Source of the DNA: Elymus sibiricus
Taxonomy: Eukaryota > Streptophyta > Magnoliopsida > Poales > Poaceae
Assembly (NCBI GenBank): GCA_039707655.1
Contig: CM077665.1
Span: 136,233,148 to 136,297,147 of the forward strand
DNA length: 64,000 nt
Direction of reading: 5' to 3'
Shown here piece after piece: positions 20,808 through 32,295 of the stretch. The position numbers were made by a program, and so were the translations under genes. The notes beneath the pieces are model-generated. The model had not been told where the DNA came from, made no database searches, and was given only the letters and a program-made list of their open reading frames with translations. Position 1 is the stretch's first letter. Each line of letters opens with the position of its first letter.

Positions 20808-21308
20808 TGACGGTGTCCTGGACTAGGGGGTACTCACCACGTCGTCTCCCGACCAGTGGGTCGGGCCGAGAACCCCCAGGGCAGTTCATTAATGGGCCAG
20901 TTCGGATAGCCCATGATGCATACGAGGAAGATTCCACAAGACTTGGTGATCAAGACAAGGACTCCTCTCCACCGAGGTAGCCGACTAGGACTCTTGTCAT
21001 CCTAGGCCTCTCATGTGTTATATAAGCCGAGGGCAGGCTAGTCATTAGGGACAATCAGATCATCATAGATCATATCATCATGTGAGCATAGCTCTTAGGG
21101 TTTAGACCACTACATACGATCTCGTGGTAGATCAACTCTGTACTCGATACACCATCATCAATACAAACAAAGCAGGACCTAGGGTTTTACCTCCATAGCA
21201 GGGCCCGAACCTGGGTAAACACCGTCTCCCTTGTCTCCTGTTACCCATCCATCCAAGACCCACAACTCTGGACCCCCTACCCGAGATCCGCCGGTTTTGA
21301 CACCGACA
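20808..21308 (+). repeat. C right LTR (501 bp)
   Basis: Same ends and length as 15316-15816, with a small number of substitutions. Preceded by TTCAGGGGGCTAC. Confidence 0.92.
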
Positions 21309-22740
21309 CTCGCCCCCCGCGCTCCCGCGATGCTCGGTAGAACGCGCCGCCTCCCGCGCTGCCCATCGGCTCGCCCCGCCTCTGGTCCGGCGACCCACCG
21401 GCTCCATCTCCCTGCGCCCACGCACGCCGGCCGGGTCCCACTGCTCTCCCCCACAAAGAAGAAAATGCAAAGGAAAATTACGTACATGCATGCACGCAAG
21501 TGTATGTGGCCGACTACACTACTCAGTACTCACATGCGTGCATGGTCAGAGGCTGCCTGCATGTGTGCATGCCTGGCCGGCTGGATGCACTAGGTACGTG
21601 TGTCCCTGGCCATCTGCATGGCCCTGGCCGGCCGCACTGCGTGCGTGCGCGTCTGGTCGGCTGCCCGTCTAACCAGCCGCATGCCTGGCCGGCGACGCTA
21701 CATACAAACATGGCCCGACCAGCTGCCCGCCTCGCCCATCGCTCGTGCGCCTACGACGCCTCTGCCCGGCCGCCGCTCCACGGCCAGCTCCCGTCACGCG
21801 CGGTTCGCCAGCTCGCACCTCCACACGTCCGCGCCAACTGCCGCTGCTCAACCACTGTGGCCGACTGCCCACGAAAAAAAGGGTGTCGTCTGCCTCTCTC
21901 ACCACTCTGTCGACTGAATTGCGTCGCCGCCTGGCCGGCTGGCCCGCCCGCCTACTTCGACAGCGGGCGGGCTCCGGTCGCCCATCCGCTTTAACGCCCG
22001 GCCAGTCGGGTCCAGCTGGCTGGCACACCCGCTGACCACCAATGGCTCGGCGGCTACACCCATCGGGTGCGCCGGCGCGCTCCGCTAGCAAAAATCCGCG
22101 CCGGCTGTCATCGACAACAACCGCCTCGCCGACACCAAAAAGCAATGTGAGCTCTCCACCCGCATTATCTTCGTGCCGCGCACAAAAAATGAATACCTGG
22201 AGCGACCCTCGGGGGCATCCCCGCATTTTTCAGCTACTTTACCATTCACCTCGGTGCCAGCTAGTGTCGGCCCGGGGCTGGCCATTTGGCCCGATACATT
22301 CATACCCATAGGTGGCTTAGTAGTGTGCATGGGCCAAAGGCCCACTCTTTGTCTCAGCTACAGACCGCACCGCGGCTGTCCGGCTAGCGAGAGGAAAAGC
22401 TGGAGGTCCCCACACGCGAAAAACGTCCTCGGAGAAAACGGCTTGGGCGACCCGGTCGTTCTGTTTGTGAGTATCTACTCGGTCGAGTCTGCTCCCAGGG
22501 TCCGAATACTGTACTCTTCATTCCGCGACCCACTCTTCGCCTCAGCTATAGACCGGCTCCCGGCTATCCGGCTAGCAAGAGCAAAAGCCAAAGAGTGGAG
22601 AGAACATAAAAAAGACCAAAGGGGGCTCGGGCAAAACCGAGTCGGCACCCTCTGCATAAACTTGCACTGCCAGAACCAGACATTTGATATATCTCTGCCA
22701 ACTAACTATGTCTTTTGCACGACTATTTCCATGGGGAACC
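21309..22740 (+). other. E internal region, third segment, non-coding
   Basis: GC-rich sequence with a second cluster of CATGCA/TGCATG motifs at about 21484-21580 and GGCCGG-rich stretches. No credible coding frame; long ORFs on both strands reflect composition. Confidence 0.6.
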
Positions 22741-22756
22741 CCCTCACCCAGAGACT

Positions 22757-23866
22757 CGGAGGCTACTCCTAGCAGGGTGCGCTGGCGCACTCCCGCTAGA
22801 AAGAGCCAGCCGGCGGACCCCGCATCCGCCCCTGGCATGGCTCCGCGCCCATCAGCCGGCGGACCACGCGTCCGCCCTAGGCAGGGCTCCACGCCCATCA
22901 GCCGGCGGACTCCAAGTCCGTCCCCGGTAGCGCCTCGCGCCCATCAGCCGGTGGACTCCAAGTTCGCGCTCGGCAGCACCACGCACCCATCAGCTGGCGG
23001 ACCACGCGTCCGCCCCCGGCAGCGCCTCGCGCCCATCAGCAGGCGGACTCCGCGTCCGCACTTGGCAACGCCTCTCGCCCATCAGCCGGCGGAATCCGCG
23101 TCTGCGCCCGGCAACGCCTCACACTCATCAGCTGGCAGACTCCGCATCAGTGCCTGGAAGGGCCCCGCGCCCATCAGCCGGCGAACTCATCTTCCGCGTC
23201 CGTTTGCTTCAGCAACAGCAAAGACCCTCCGCCCGACTCTTCGAGTCGCCTGGAGGCTCGGAGGCTACAGCCAACGGGTGCGCTGGTGCGCCCCCGCTGG
23301 AAACAGCTAGCCGGTGGACTCCGCGTGAACGCCCGGTAGGGCCCCGCGCCCACCGGCCGGTGGACTCCGCGTCTGCTCCCGGCAGCGCCTCGCGCCCATC
23401 AGCAGGTGGAGTCTGCATTCGCCCCCGGCAGCGCCTCGTGCCCATCAGCCGGCAGACTCCGCTGCCGCGTCCAGCAGGACCCCGCACCCATCAGTCGGTG
23501 GACTCCACGTCTGTGCCCGACATCCTCGATGCCACCGTCTGCTTCAGCAACAACAAAGACCCTCCGCCCGACTCTACGAGTCGCTCGGAGGCTCGGAGGC
23601 TACACCCAGCGGGTGCGCTGGCGCGCCCCTGCTAGAAACAGCCAGCCGGTGGACTCCGCGTCCACGCCCGGAAGGGCTCCACGCCCACCAGCCGGCGGAC
23701 TCCGCGTCTACGCCCGGTAGCGGCTCACACCCATCAGATGGCGGACTCCGCGCCCTCGCCAGGCAGGGGCCCCGCTGGAAGCAAGCCGTGCGGGCTGCGG
23801 CCCGTAGCCGACCATCATCAACAGCGAAAACCCTCCGCCCGACTCTCCAAGTCGCCCGGAGGCTAC
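22757..23866 (+). repeat. Minisatellite and higher-order repeat in E upstream of the 3' LTR
   Basis: A degenerate unit of about 43-46 bp built on CGCCCATCAGCCGGCGGACT and GCGTCCGC-CCCGGCAG recurs some 18-20 times. The array is divided into blocks each ending in CGGAGGCTAC, at 22757-22766, 23259-23268, 23594-23603 and 23857-23866; the last is the polypurine tract next to the right LTR. The last three blocks also share CCCTCCGCCCGACTCT just upstream. Confidence 0.82.
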
Positions 23867-24672
23867 TATCGGGGGGATTACCCCCGGGTAGGCTCAAGGA
23901 GACGTCTCAACATTTTAAAACAATGGGGCAGGAAACGCCCCTCTGTCCGGCTGCTCTGGCTGGCACCCCGGTCTGGCCGGCTACTAAGTCCAGCCGGCTC
24001 CCTGCCCGGCTGCACCAACCGGCTACTTAGTCCAACTGGCTCCCTGCCCGGTTGCACCAGCCGGCTGCTCCGTCCGACCTCCCCTCCGGCTGCAACAGGC
24101 GGTCTACTGCGCGAGGTAAACCACCACGTCCCATTGGACACGACATGAAGACACTATAGCATGCGTCATGTGTCACTTCACTGCGCCCCAATAGTGGAGC
24201 ACTATAGCCTGCGTCATGCATCACCTCGCATGACCATGCCAATAGTGGTGCACTATTGCCTACATCATGTGTCACCTCACATGTCATCCCCAATAGTGTA
24301 GTTAGGCCATGTGGGCCACCCCTTGTCCCCTGGGCACCCCTTTATAAGGTGACCCAGGGACCTCACCCACGGCCAACCTCTCTCATTCTCTCATTTCCCC
24401 TCCCACTCTCACAAGCGAGGCATAGAGGAAGTGCTCTCACAGCTCCTTCTTCCTATCCTAAGACAGCTCCAGGAGCAACTCTGTACCGCTACCATATACA
24501 CTGCATATATCATCAGACATGCAGGATTAGGGGTGTTACCTCCACACGAGTGCCCCGAACCTGGGTAAACCACCACGCGCTACTACCCTATCCCGTCCCG
24601 GGTCTTCCAGTGCAGCCTTGCTCTCACCTCGATTAGTCACCCCCTAGCATCTATTATGAGAAAACGACGACA
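23867..24672 (+). repeat. E right LTR (806 bp)
   Basis: Same length as the left LTR. Its first dinucleotide is TA instead of TG. TATA-like TTTATAAGGT at 24341-24350. Confidence 0.9.
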
Positions 24673-25097
24673 CTGTCACCTTGGATCGATAGGTAACAGG
24701 GGACGAAGGGGTAGTATTTACCCAGGTTTGGGCCCTCTTGAGGAGGTAAAACCCTACGTCCTGCTTGATTTGTATTGATGTAGATGGGAATTACAGAGTT
24801 GATCTACTCGAGATTGTATGAGCTAAAACCCTATATGAGTCAACTTGCTTATGCGGATGAAACCCTCTGGTTTATATAGACACCAGGGGTTCCTAGGGTT
24901 ACACATAACCGACCTCCAGCCGGGGATAGATGGGCCGATCTAAACTTACTCAACTTGTATGGCACGCCAGTCTTCAGAGCTTTCCTTCCTGAACACGAGG
25001 TCGTCACGCAATCCGGACTTCAACAACACGGCCCATTAGGTCGGCCTCTAAGATACCGGCCGACCATCCGAGGACCCCTCAGTACCGGACTCCCTCA
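24673..25097 (-). repeat. B 3' LTR, remaining part
   Basis: Resumes the LTR cut at 4869. Ends ACTCCCTCA at 25097 and is followed by GTAGCCCCCGAA, the complement of the polypurine tract TTCGGGGGCTAC, which fixes B on the minus strand. A TATA box TATATAAACC (minus) lies at about 24870. It aligns with 43249-43688 and, as a family member, with 46018-46486. Confidence 0.9.
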
Positions 25098-25668
25098 GTA
25101 GCCCCCGAACTGGCCTCCAACACCGATGTACATGGTCTTCGGCAGATCTTCACATCCAGATTTATCGGCTTGTCAGGCGAGTTCCCTTCACATTTGATTG
25201 GCCTCGACTTAGTCGTTTGGCGATGTCGTGCCTTTAAAACAAACTTCACTTAACTCAAGGGTTTAAAAAGCCTGGGTGTGAACAGTCCCTCATTTGACAA
25301 TCTTTCTGACGAAAGGTCACGGTAGCTAGTTATGAAAAACTCGATTCGCGGTTCGAGGCCGCTTTCTCATTGGCATGTTCTCATTGGCATGTCTTATCAA
25401 CGTGGAGATCGTTCTTCGTGTTAAGGGGATAAGAATAATGATCTGGGTTATCGCACGCGCGTTGAACGGCGTAGTCGTCTCTGGAAGCGGCAGGGCTTGC
25501 GGCGCAGTAAACGGGAACCCTTGGTATTACGGCCTCCCATAAAAGGGAAAAAGGATCCTCAAAACCACCACAGGCATTCCAGACTCGACCCCCTTCCATT
25601 CAAGCTCCGAGCACCGAGATCCATTCCTCTTTCCGTCTTCTGCCAGCCGCTTTTCCCCAAGCTCAACC
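25098..25668 (+). other. B leader of the antisense ORF, non-coding
   Basis: No ORF of note. CATAAAAGGG at 25538-25547 is a possible TATA box 130 bp upstream of the antisense ORF start. Its use is inferred from position only. Confidence 0.45.
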
Positions 25669-28600
25669 ATGGCCGGCTCAGGTTCCCAAGGCAAGTGGGA
25701 GGTCTCATGCGTCTCTGACAAGGATATCCGGGAGTTGAAACTCGCCGGCTATCTCTCGCCCAACATTGCCCACAGTGCCCCAAAGGAAGGCCAGGTGGTG
25801 CCCACACCTAAGACGGGCGAGATAGTGGTGTTCCTCCCCCACTTCATCCGGGGACTAGGCTTTCCACTCCAACCCTTTGTCAGGTGCCTGATGTTCTTCT
25901 ACGGGTTAGATTTTCACGATCTTCGTCTTATGGCTCAAGACTTTTAACGTCAAGCCAAAGAGGTCAGCGGCCAACACGCCGACTATGGTGGAGCCATGAT
26001 TAGGAAACTCCCACGGGTCGAATGGCCGGAGGGTACCTTCATCGACACCATCAAAATCTAGCAAAAAGAGTGGTTTTACATCACCGAACCCCGGGAAGCA
26101 GGCTGGTCGACGCTCATCGAGTTCAGATCTGGACCCCCCGGGAGGTTAACCTCGTGGGCTAAAAAAGTCCTTGACTGGGGATCGACCTCGGAGGTGAAGT
26201 CACTGTAGAAGCGCATCGCCCAGATGGTGAAGGAGAAGATAGGGCTGACCAACGTGGTTGAGGTCATGCTCCGCCGCCGCATCCTGCTCTGCCAACGTCC
26301 AGACACTCCAATGTGGTCCCACCATCTTGACGTGCCAGTTCTACCACACTACCCACGAGAAATTGTGGAAGGTGTTGTTCAAGCCTCAGAAGGAATGGCC
26401 GATCGAGGAAGAAGACATCGGTTTAGATGCCGATACCCCTCCTCTAAAGGTATGACAGAGCTTTTATTCTCACTCAAAGCTTTAGTTTTTAGTAAAGATC
26501 TCATCCTTTCCCCCTATGTCCTTGCAGGGCTGGCTGGACAAGGCCGTGAAAATAAACGGCCCAGCACCCCTGCCTGAGGATCCTAGGTCGCCATTGTTAA
26601 CCGTGATGCTGGTTGTGGCGCCATATGTGGCACCGGAAAATAAAGAGAAGAGGAAGAAGGAGACCTGCGGAGGCCTCCGCTCGAAGGGTCTTCCGGATAA
26701 CAAGTCCGGAGACACCCGCGCCTCCTCTGCCCATGAGGAAGAGAATGCGGAGGACGGGGGTAGAACGACTCCCCACAAATAAGAAAGAGGGCGGTGCCAG
26801 AGGAGGCCGAGGAGGGTTTGCCCCCTCAGGCCCTGAAGAGACCCTGCAGGAACAAGGTGGTCCTGCCCTACGACAGCTCGGATTTTGATGAGGACTCCGA
26901 GGACTTTGAGAGGGTTCCCCGATGGACCCCCAAGATCAAGCCCCCAGCCTAGAGGTATGGAATCCGAGCTTTATTCAATGAAGTCATATTGAGCTTTCGT
27001 TAATAAACAGATGTGCGTCCTTCCTGTCACAGCCCTACCCGAGGCCTTCCGACCGAACAGGTCTCAGAGGGGGGTTCTCCTCTGGCCGAGCTGGCGGAAA
27101 GCGGGAACGTGTCCCATACTACCCCTCCTCAGGCCGAAAACGAGGCCGCATAGGTGATATCCCTCCAGGCCCCTCCGAACATGGGGGACGAGGTGGTCAT
27201 GACCAAGGTTGATACTTCGGCCTCCAAAAACCGGGAGGTTCCGGCTGAGGGTCATACCTCGATCGCAGAGGCCCAAGAGGTTGGGTCCGTCATGGCGAGT
27301 GGAGAGGGAGGTCGTGACTCATCCGAACTCCCTCCAGAGACGACCCCGGGGACCTCAGTGCCTCCGGCGTCTTCCACTCTTCCTTCCTCGGAAGGGGAAG
27401 AGGAAATGCCACCGCCGGTGCCGCCCCGGGCAGAGCGGGCTGCGGCTGTGTGGCCTGCAATGATGGAGGAGGCCTTGTCTAACTCCTCAATTGCCGATGA
27501 TCATCGCACCCTCATGGGTGCAATTCTGCAAAGCATTCAGTCCGTCGATAGCGGACTGAAGGAAGCCTTCAACGGTCTGCTAGCGGGGTTCAAGGTAAGC
27601 CATCTAGTGCTCTTTTTACAAAGGTATATTCATCTGTGAGGATTTTACATGCCCCATAGGTACAATAGTCCCCGAGCCATGGGTGAGTTGAACAACTTGC
27701 CCGTGGATCAAAGAACTTAGAGACATAAATAGAAACAGTTCGGGGACCCTCGAATTATAACAGCTTAGGGTAGTATTCTGGCTGAGTGTCCCAATCCTGA
27801 TAGCTCGGATATTTGTTAATTCATAACTTGTCTTAGAGGCCTCGTATTCGGCTGTGGCCACCAACGCTCTTGAACTTGCCGAGCTGAACCGGAAACTCAA
27901 GGTTTCTGATGAAGAGCTCAACCGTCTGAACTGCCGGCTCGATGAGAAGCAGGGTAAGCTTGATTCGTGCTGCTAAGACTCTTGTTGTCCTTAATAGTTT
28001 AGGATTGTCTGGCTTTTGTATATGATGTGTTGATTCCGATTCTGTCAGTAGCTATGGATGGAGAATTTGAGAAGCTCGAGGCTGACTTGGAGAAGGCCAG
28101 GCAGGAGTCCGCCGACCATAAGATGACAGCTGAACAGGCATCCACCGAGCTAAGCTTGCTGAAGGTCGAGAGCGGCAGGCACGAGGCTAGGGTGGCCGAG
28201 GTCCAGCAGGAGCTTCAATATGCGAGCGCTAAGTGCGAGGCCTTGGAACAAAAATCCAGGCATCAAGCTGCTGTGCTATCCAAGCCATCCTCAGAGCTCA
28301 AATCGGAGCGGGTGGTCAGGCGGTTCTTCGAAGAAGAAGGCGCCAAGCTAAGAGGATTGCGGATGGTAATCCATACTTACTGCAATGTGTCTTCGGTGGA
28401 AACAGGTTTGCCTTTCTTACACGGCTATGGCGTTCACCAGGCGCCTTCATGGACGTCCCGCAGAGTGTAGCAGACGCGGCCAAGCACTACGCGGCCCATG
28501 ACGGGGACGTTGAGCAGAGGCTTTTCTGGGCATAGTTTCAGACTCCCGAGCCCAACCCCCTTCTCATCTACCACATGAAGCAGCTCATGGAGTTGCACAG

Positions 28601-28829
28601 GACGGCGGAGCTGGCCATGAAGGACCTCTGCATCTGACTGTGGCCTACCGAGCCCCTTCCGAGCAGTTACTTTGGCTTAGTGCGGAAGCTCTACGATGCC
28701 ATGCATCAGATCGAGGTCCTGAAGCGCTCTGTTTGCATTGAAAGAGCTCAGATGGCTTTTGCGAGGACCATGATGCACTGGCTGGGAGTGAAGCCCCTTG
28801 CCATGGCAACCACACATCCCCCTCTTTGA
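25669..28829 (+). pseudogene. B antisense extra ORF (gypsy-type 'transposase_28' family), multi-exon, broken
   Basis: It lies on the strand opposite to B's gag. The ATG at 25669 opens MAGSGSQGKWEVSCVSDKDI; residues 25-85 (HFIRGLGFPLQPFVRCLMFFYGLDFHDL) match the helical domain I recall as PF04195, found in Grande/RIRE2-type Gypsy elements. A deletion after FHDL removes about 30 residues seen in the G copy, then stops interrupt. Splice-like junctions follow, e.g. donor GTATGAC at 26451 with acceptor TTGCAG at about 26527, and donor GTAAGC at 27595. A later exon (28051-28370) is a Glu/Lys-rich coiled coil. The role of this protein is unknown. Confidence 0.7.
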
Positions 28830-30240
28830 AAGGAGCACAGGCGTACCGAGCTTTATTTCCCTGCCGCGATGGAAGGTGCTCGGGCCATAGAGGCCAAGTG
28901 TTCCAAATATGAAATTTATGAATGAGGGTAATGTCGTGTGTCCGGAAACAATTTCTTTCTATAATCCTTGTCCCAATGCATTTTGTATTATTTTGACTCT
29001 TGTTCGGTCGTTTAATCTGAAAGTTACCAGCCGTCTGCTTCAGCCCCCATGTAGAGACTATGAGGGGTGTTTCGACATCCGCACTGTGACCCTTAGTCGA
29101 TATATCGGCGCCCGGAGGCGGTAGTGTGTGAAGGAAAGGAGACAATCGGACTATGCGGCTTTAGCGCTTTCACTTAGCCTTAGGAGCTTGAATTTGGGGG
29201 CTAGATATGAGCCCCCAGTTTTTTGTGGTAGTCGGATGAATCGGACTTTGGAAATAATTAGCACAAGGATGGAAAAGGTACAAACCCCTCGTATGACACG
29301 AGATAACCTCCATCGTTTTTTTTGATACATAGGCTCGGATTGCAGACCGGCTCGCACTTATTATGACAGTCAGTTTTCGGCTTTCTCCACTGAGGTATTT
29401 GAGCCAGGCCAGCTGGAAATACAATCACAATGGTTCTCCCTTTACCCCTTTAGCCGAACTAGCTGAACATAAGGGGGTAAAAACATGAGCGGGGCAACCC
29501 AAATATTGACCCAAGACATAATTCGGAACCGATTCATATAAAGCAATATCCAAGTTGCTGAACACTCAGAAAGTAGTGACGGGCTAGTGCTCGTGGCGGT
29601 ATTTTCGTTCAAGCCCCCGGTCTATTAGCCGGTCGCATTTGACATGTACTAAACAAATTTGCCTTTCTGCGCCAATGAGTAGGAAACATATATATTAAAA
29701 TACGGTGAAGAGTTTATGAATAATATTTGCTATGAATTTTTATAATTCGAGGTACCAAGGCAGTTGTTACAGGAAAGTATTGTCTGGAAGAACAGACTGT
29801 TACAAAGTAGTGGCCTCCTAGGCCTTCAATGGGTGACTTGATGTCCGCCCTCTTTCCTGCTTCACAATTGCCCCTAAGCTTCTTGGAGGGTAGGGTAGAA
29901 TTCGTTAAAGGTGCTTGGGGGATCCTTATTGATATCCCTCTTTTATCCACCGAGGAGTTCGGATTGTAATTCGGTCGAACCGAACACATGGTTCTTGGTA
30001 GTGGGTCCCCACAGCTGCCCATGGTATTTTAAGAGCGAAATTATGTCTACGAGGGACATACCTGATGGGTAACCGGGCTGTGCCGTGGGGGACGTATCCC
30101 TAGGTGCTGGGTCGGAGTTGGATCTGCCGGGTCCGGTTGAGCTCGGGATCGCTTGCCTGCTTCCCGCCCCTTGATGGGTAGCTTGAGGTCCGGTGCTTCG
30201 CTGTCGTATTGGCATTCGGCTGCCAAGGCAGCTATGTGCT
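28830..30240 (-). other. B spacer where pol would be, with conserved module
   Basis: On the minus strand the protease frame stops at 30242 and no RT, RNase H or integrase motif follows. A short minus ORF at 29943-30215 is Pro/Ser-rich and unrecognised. The inverted copy of the C/G non-coding module lies at 29375-29500 (AACCCAAA, CTCCCTTTACCCC, GGCTTTCTCCACTGAGG). Confidence 0.65.
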
Positions 30241-30241
30241 C

Positions 30242-30829
30242 CTAGATCCGGAGGTAGCGTTCTAAGTTTCCATTGACGGTGATAACTTCCTTGGGTCCGG
30301 GCATCTTGAGCTTTAAGTAGGCATAGTGCGGAACAACATTGAAGCAGGTGAATGCCGTGCAGCGGAGCAGTGCGTGATAACCACTGCGAAAGGGGACGAT
30401 GTCGAAGATTAAATCTTCGCTGCGGAAGTTGTCGGGCGAGCCAAACACAACCTCCAACGTCATTGTGCCGGAGCAGAGGGCTTCGACGCTTGGGATCACT
30501 CCTTTAAAGGTAGTGTTGATGGGTTTAATCCTTGATGGGTCTATGCCCATCTTTTTCACCGTGTGTGAGTAAATCAAGTTAAGGCTACTTCCTCCGTCCA
30601 TAAGGACTCTAGTGAGGTGGTACCCATCTATGATGGGGTCTAGGACAAGGGCGGCCGACCCTCCGTGGCGGATACTGGTCGGATGTTCCCTACGGTCGAA
30701 GGTGATCGGGCAAGCCGACCATGGGTTGTACTTTGGGACTACAGGCTCCACAGCGTATACCTCCCGAAGGGCTCGCTTCCTCTCCTTCTTTGGTATGTGG
30801 GTAATGTATATCATGTTCACGGTTCTCAC
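30242..30829 (-). pseudogene. B protease (retropepsin-like)
   Basis: 195 codons. The retropepsin active-site loop reads VLMDGGSSLNLIY, in which the catalytic Asp is followed by Gly-Gly rather than the usual Thr/Ser-Gly, as in D and G here. Downstream FRSEDLIFDIVPFRSGYHALL and YLKLKMPGP align with the G and D protease regions. It follows gag directly on the minus strand and ends without leading into RT. Confidence 0.8.
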
Positions 30830-30846
30830 CTCTGGGGGAACTGTTT

Positions 30847-31758
30847 CTAGCCCCCGGTGTTTGGTCCGCTAGGCTCGTCGTTGTCTTCGCTTCGCGGGCC
30901 CTTGCCTTGTTCCTCTGCTGCTAGTTTGCCGGCCTGTTTAAACACCCAACAATTACAGCTGGTGTGGGTGGCGGGCTTGTCTTGAGTGCCATGGATCTGG
31001 CAGGGCCTTTCCATGATTTTATCTAATGGAGTCGGTCCATCCCTGTTCCCTTTAAGGGGTTTACTTCGGTGTCTAGGTTTTGAGCTCCGGAAGCCGGCAT
31101 TTACAGCCATGTCATCGGCATCGCCGTTACTGTGGCGGCATTTGTTCTTGTTTCACCTTGGCTTGCCGTTTCCGTCCCAAATTTCAGAGGTGTCAGGGTC
31201 GTCCGCATTTTGGCTGCGACGAGCTAGCCAATTGTCCTCGCCCGTGCAAAAGCGGGTCATGAGGGAAGTGAGGGCGGACATTGTTCTCGGCCTATCCTGG
31301 CCGAGCTGGCGCGCTAGCCATTCATCCCGGATATTGTGTCTGAAGGAAGCTATCGCCTCGGCGTCCGGACAGTCTACGATCTTGTTTTTCTTGGTTAGGA
31401 ACCGATTCCAGAATTCTCTAGCCGATTCGCCCACCTTTTGGATGATGTTACTCAGGTCGGAGGGGTCCGGAGGTCGGACATAAGTTCCCTGAAAGTTAGA
31501 AAGGAAGGCTTCTTCGAGGTCTTTCCAGCTTCCAATGGAATTTTCGGGTAGGCTGTTTCACCGCCCGGTATTTACAAGTGCGGGGTTACTGGCCTCATCA
31601 TCCATCTCCTCGACCTCCTCGGAGACGTAGTCCAACATGTCGGTTAAGTCTTCGACGGTGGCTACCAAGTGGGTGGTGGGAGGGGCGTAAAATTCCTCAT
31701 TGCCTCCGTCCGAACCGATCCGAATATAGGTTGGATCCGGGCTGTGGGTGATTTCCAT
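30847..31758 (-). pseudogene. gag: B gag, broken
   Basis: Pieces in 5'-3' order on the minus strand: 31758-31558 (THLVATVEDL, shared with the G gag), 31434-31153 (GESAREFWNRFLTKKN, the retrotransposon gag capsid core), and 31110-30847, which ends with a Cys/His segment (CQIHGTQDKPATHTSCNCW). The pieces are separated by stops and at least one frameshift. It would form the particle shell and bind RNA. Confidence 0.75.
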
Positions 31759-32243
31759 TGATCAGATCTGGTCGAGCATCCCGTTTAACATCGAGGGGTT
31801 GTTGTGATCGGTCTCTTGATGGTTTTAGGAGTTGACCTCCGTGGCTTCCACAAGGGATGCGTAATCGGCGATGGCCGTTAGCTGTTGCTCGGGCATAGAG
31901 GTCAGGTCCGGGCACAAAGCCAACTCTCCAACAGAGAGGGAACCGAGGGCGTGGCTAGGCAAAAGACCCGAAGTCAAGGCTTTGGGGTTTTGGGCTCGAC
32001 GGACGAAACCGTGAGCTTAGTGGGGAAAAGATCTCCACGGGAGTCGGCGGAGAATTCAAGATTCCCGAACCTTATCTCCAATCCGGGGACGAAACTTCCG
32101 ATCCGGCCGAGGTGGCCGGTTGGATCCGCACGCACCGTAACGCTGCCGAACGCGAGAATCTGCCTCGGGATGAAGATGTCCCAGGTGCAGACTTGATCGC
32201 TAATGATTAAGCGAGCCATCGACCCTCCCAGCGATCACACAGT
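31759..32243 (-). other. B leader between PBS and gag
   Basis: 485 bp between the PBS and the recognisable gag. It may include the diverged gag N-terminus. No clear single frame. Confidence 0.5.
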
Positions 32244-32266
32244 GGAACTCTCAATGAAAGCACCAA
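32244..32266 (-). other. B primer binding site
   Basis: On the minus strand TTGGTGCTTTCATTGAGAG follows the LTR end ACCGACA without a gap, identical to the site in C at 15817. Confidence 0.75.
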
Positions 32267-32295
32267 TGTCGGTGTCAAAACCGGTGGATCTCGGG
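32267..32295 (-). repeat. B 5' LTR, proximal 29 bp (before D)
   Basis: TGTCGGTGTCAAAACCGGTG up to TCGGG, where D is inserted. It resumes at 43249. Confidence 0.88.

Larger units (their letters stand above)
15316..21308 (+). mobile_element. Element C: LTR element without coding capacity
   Basis: Two 501-bp LTRs (15316-15816, 20808-21308), a PBS directly after the left one and a GGGGGCTAC polypurine tract directly before the right one define a 5993-bp plus-strand element. The 5.0-kb interior has no gag or pol motif. The LTR end TTTTGACACCGACA, the PBS, the polypurine tract and an internal non-coding module are shared with B and G, so C looks like a non-autonomous relative of that lineage. Flanking pentamers CTCTG and CTCGC match at only the first three positions. 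Confidence 0.88.
4870..24672 (+). mobile_element. Element E: LTR element without gag or pol (hosts Copia and C)
   Basis: Two 806-bp LTRs (4870-5675, 23867-24672) enclose an internal region made of 5676-6350, 14220-15315 and 21309-23866, about 4.3 kb once the nested Copia and C are removed. A PBS starting TGGCGCCCACC follows the left LTR and a purine-rich CGGAGGCTAC precedes the right LTR, so E is in plus orientation. The internal region is GC-rich and has no gag, protease, RT or integrase motif in any frame, so it is a large non-autonomous derivative. Flanking pentamers are CTATG and CTGTC, an imperfect target duplication within B's LTR. Confidence 0.85.

Noticed and set aside
21231..23897. 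Several ORFs of 90-208 codons around the E minisatellite
   Set aside because: They translate a degenerate 43-46-bp repeat in all frames and have no recognisable motif.
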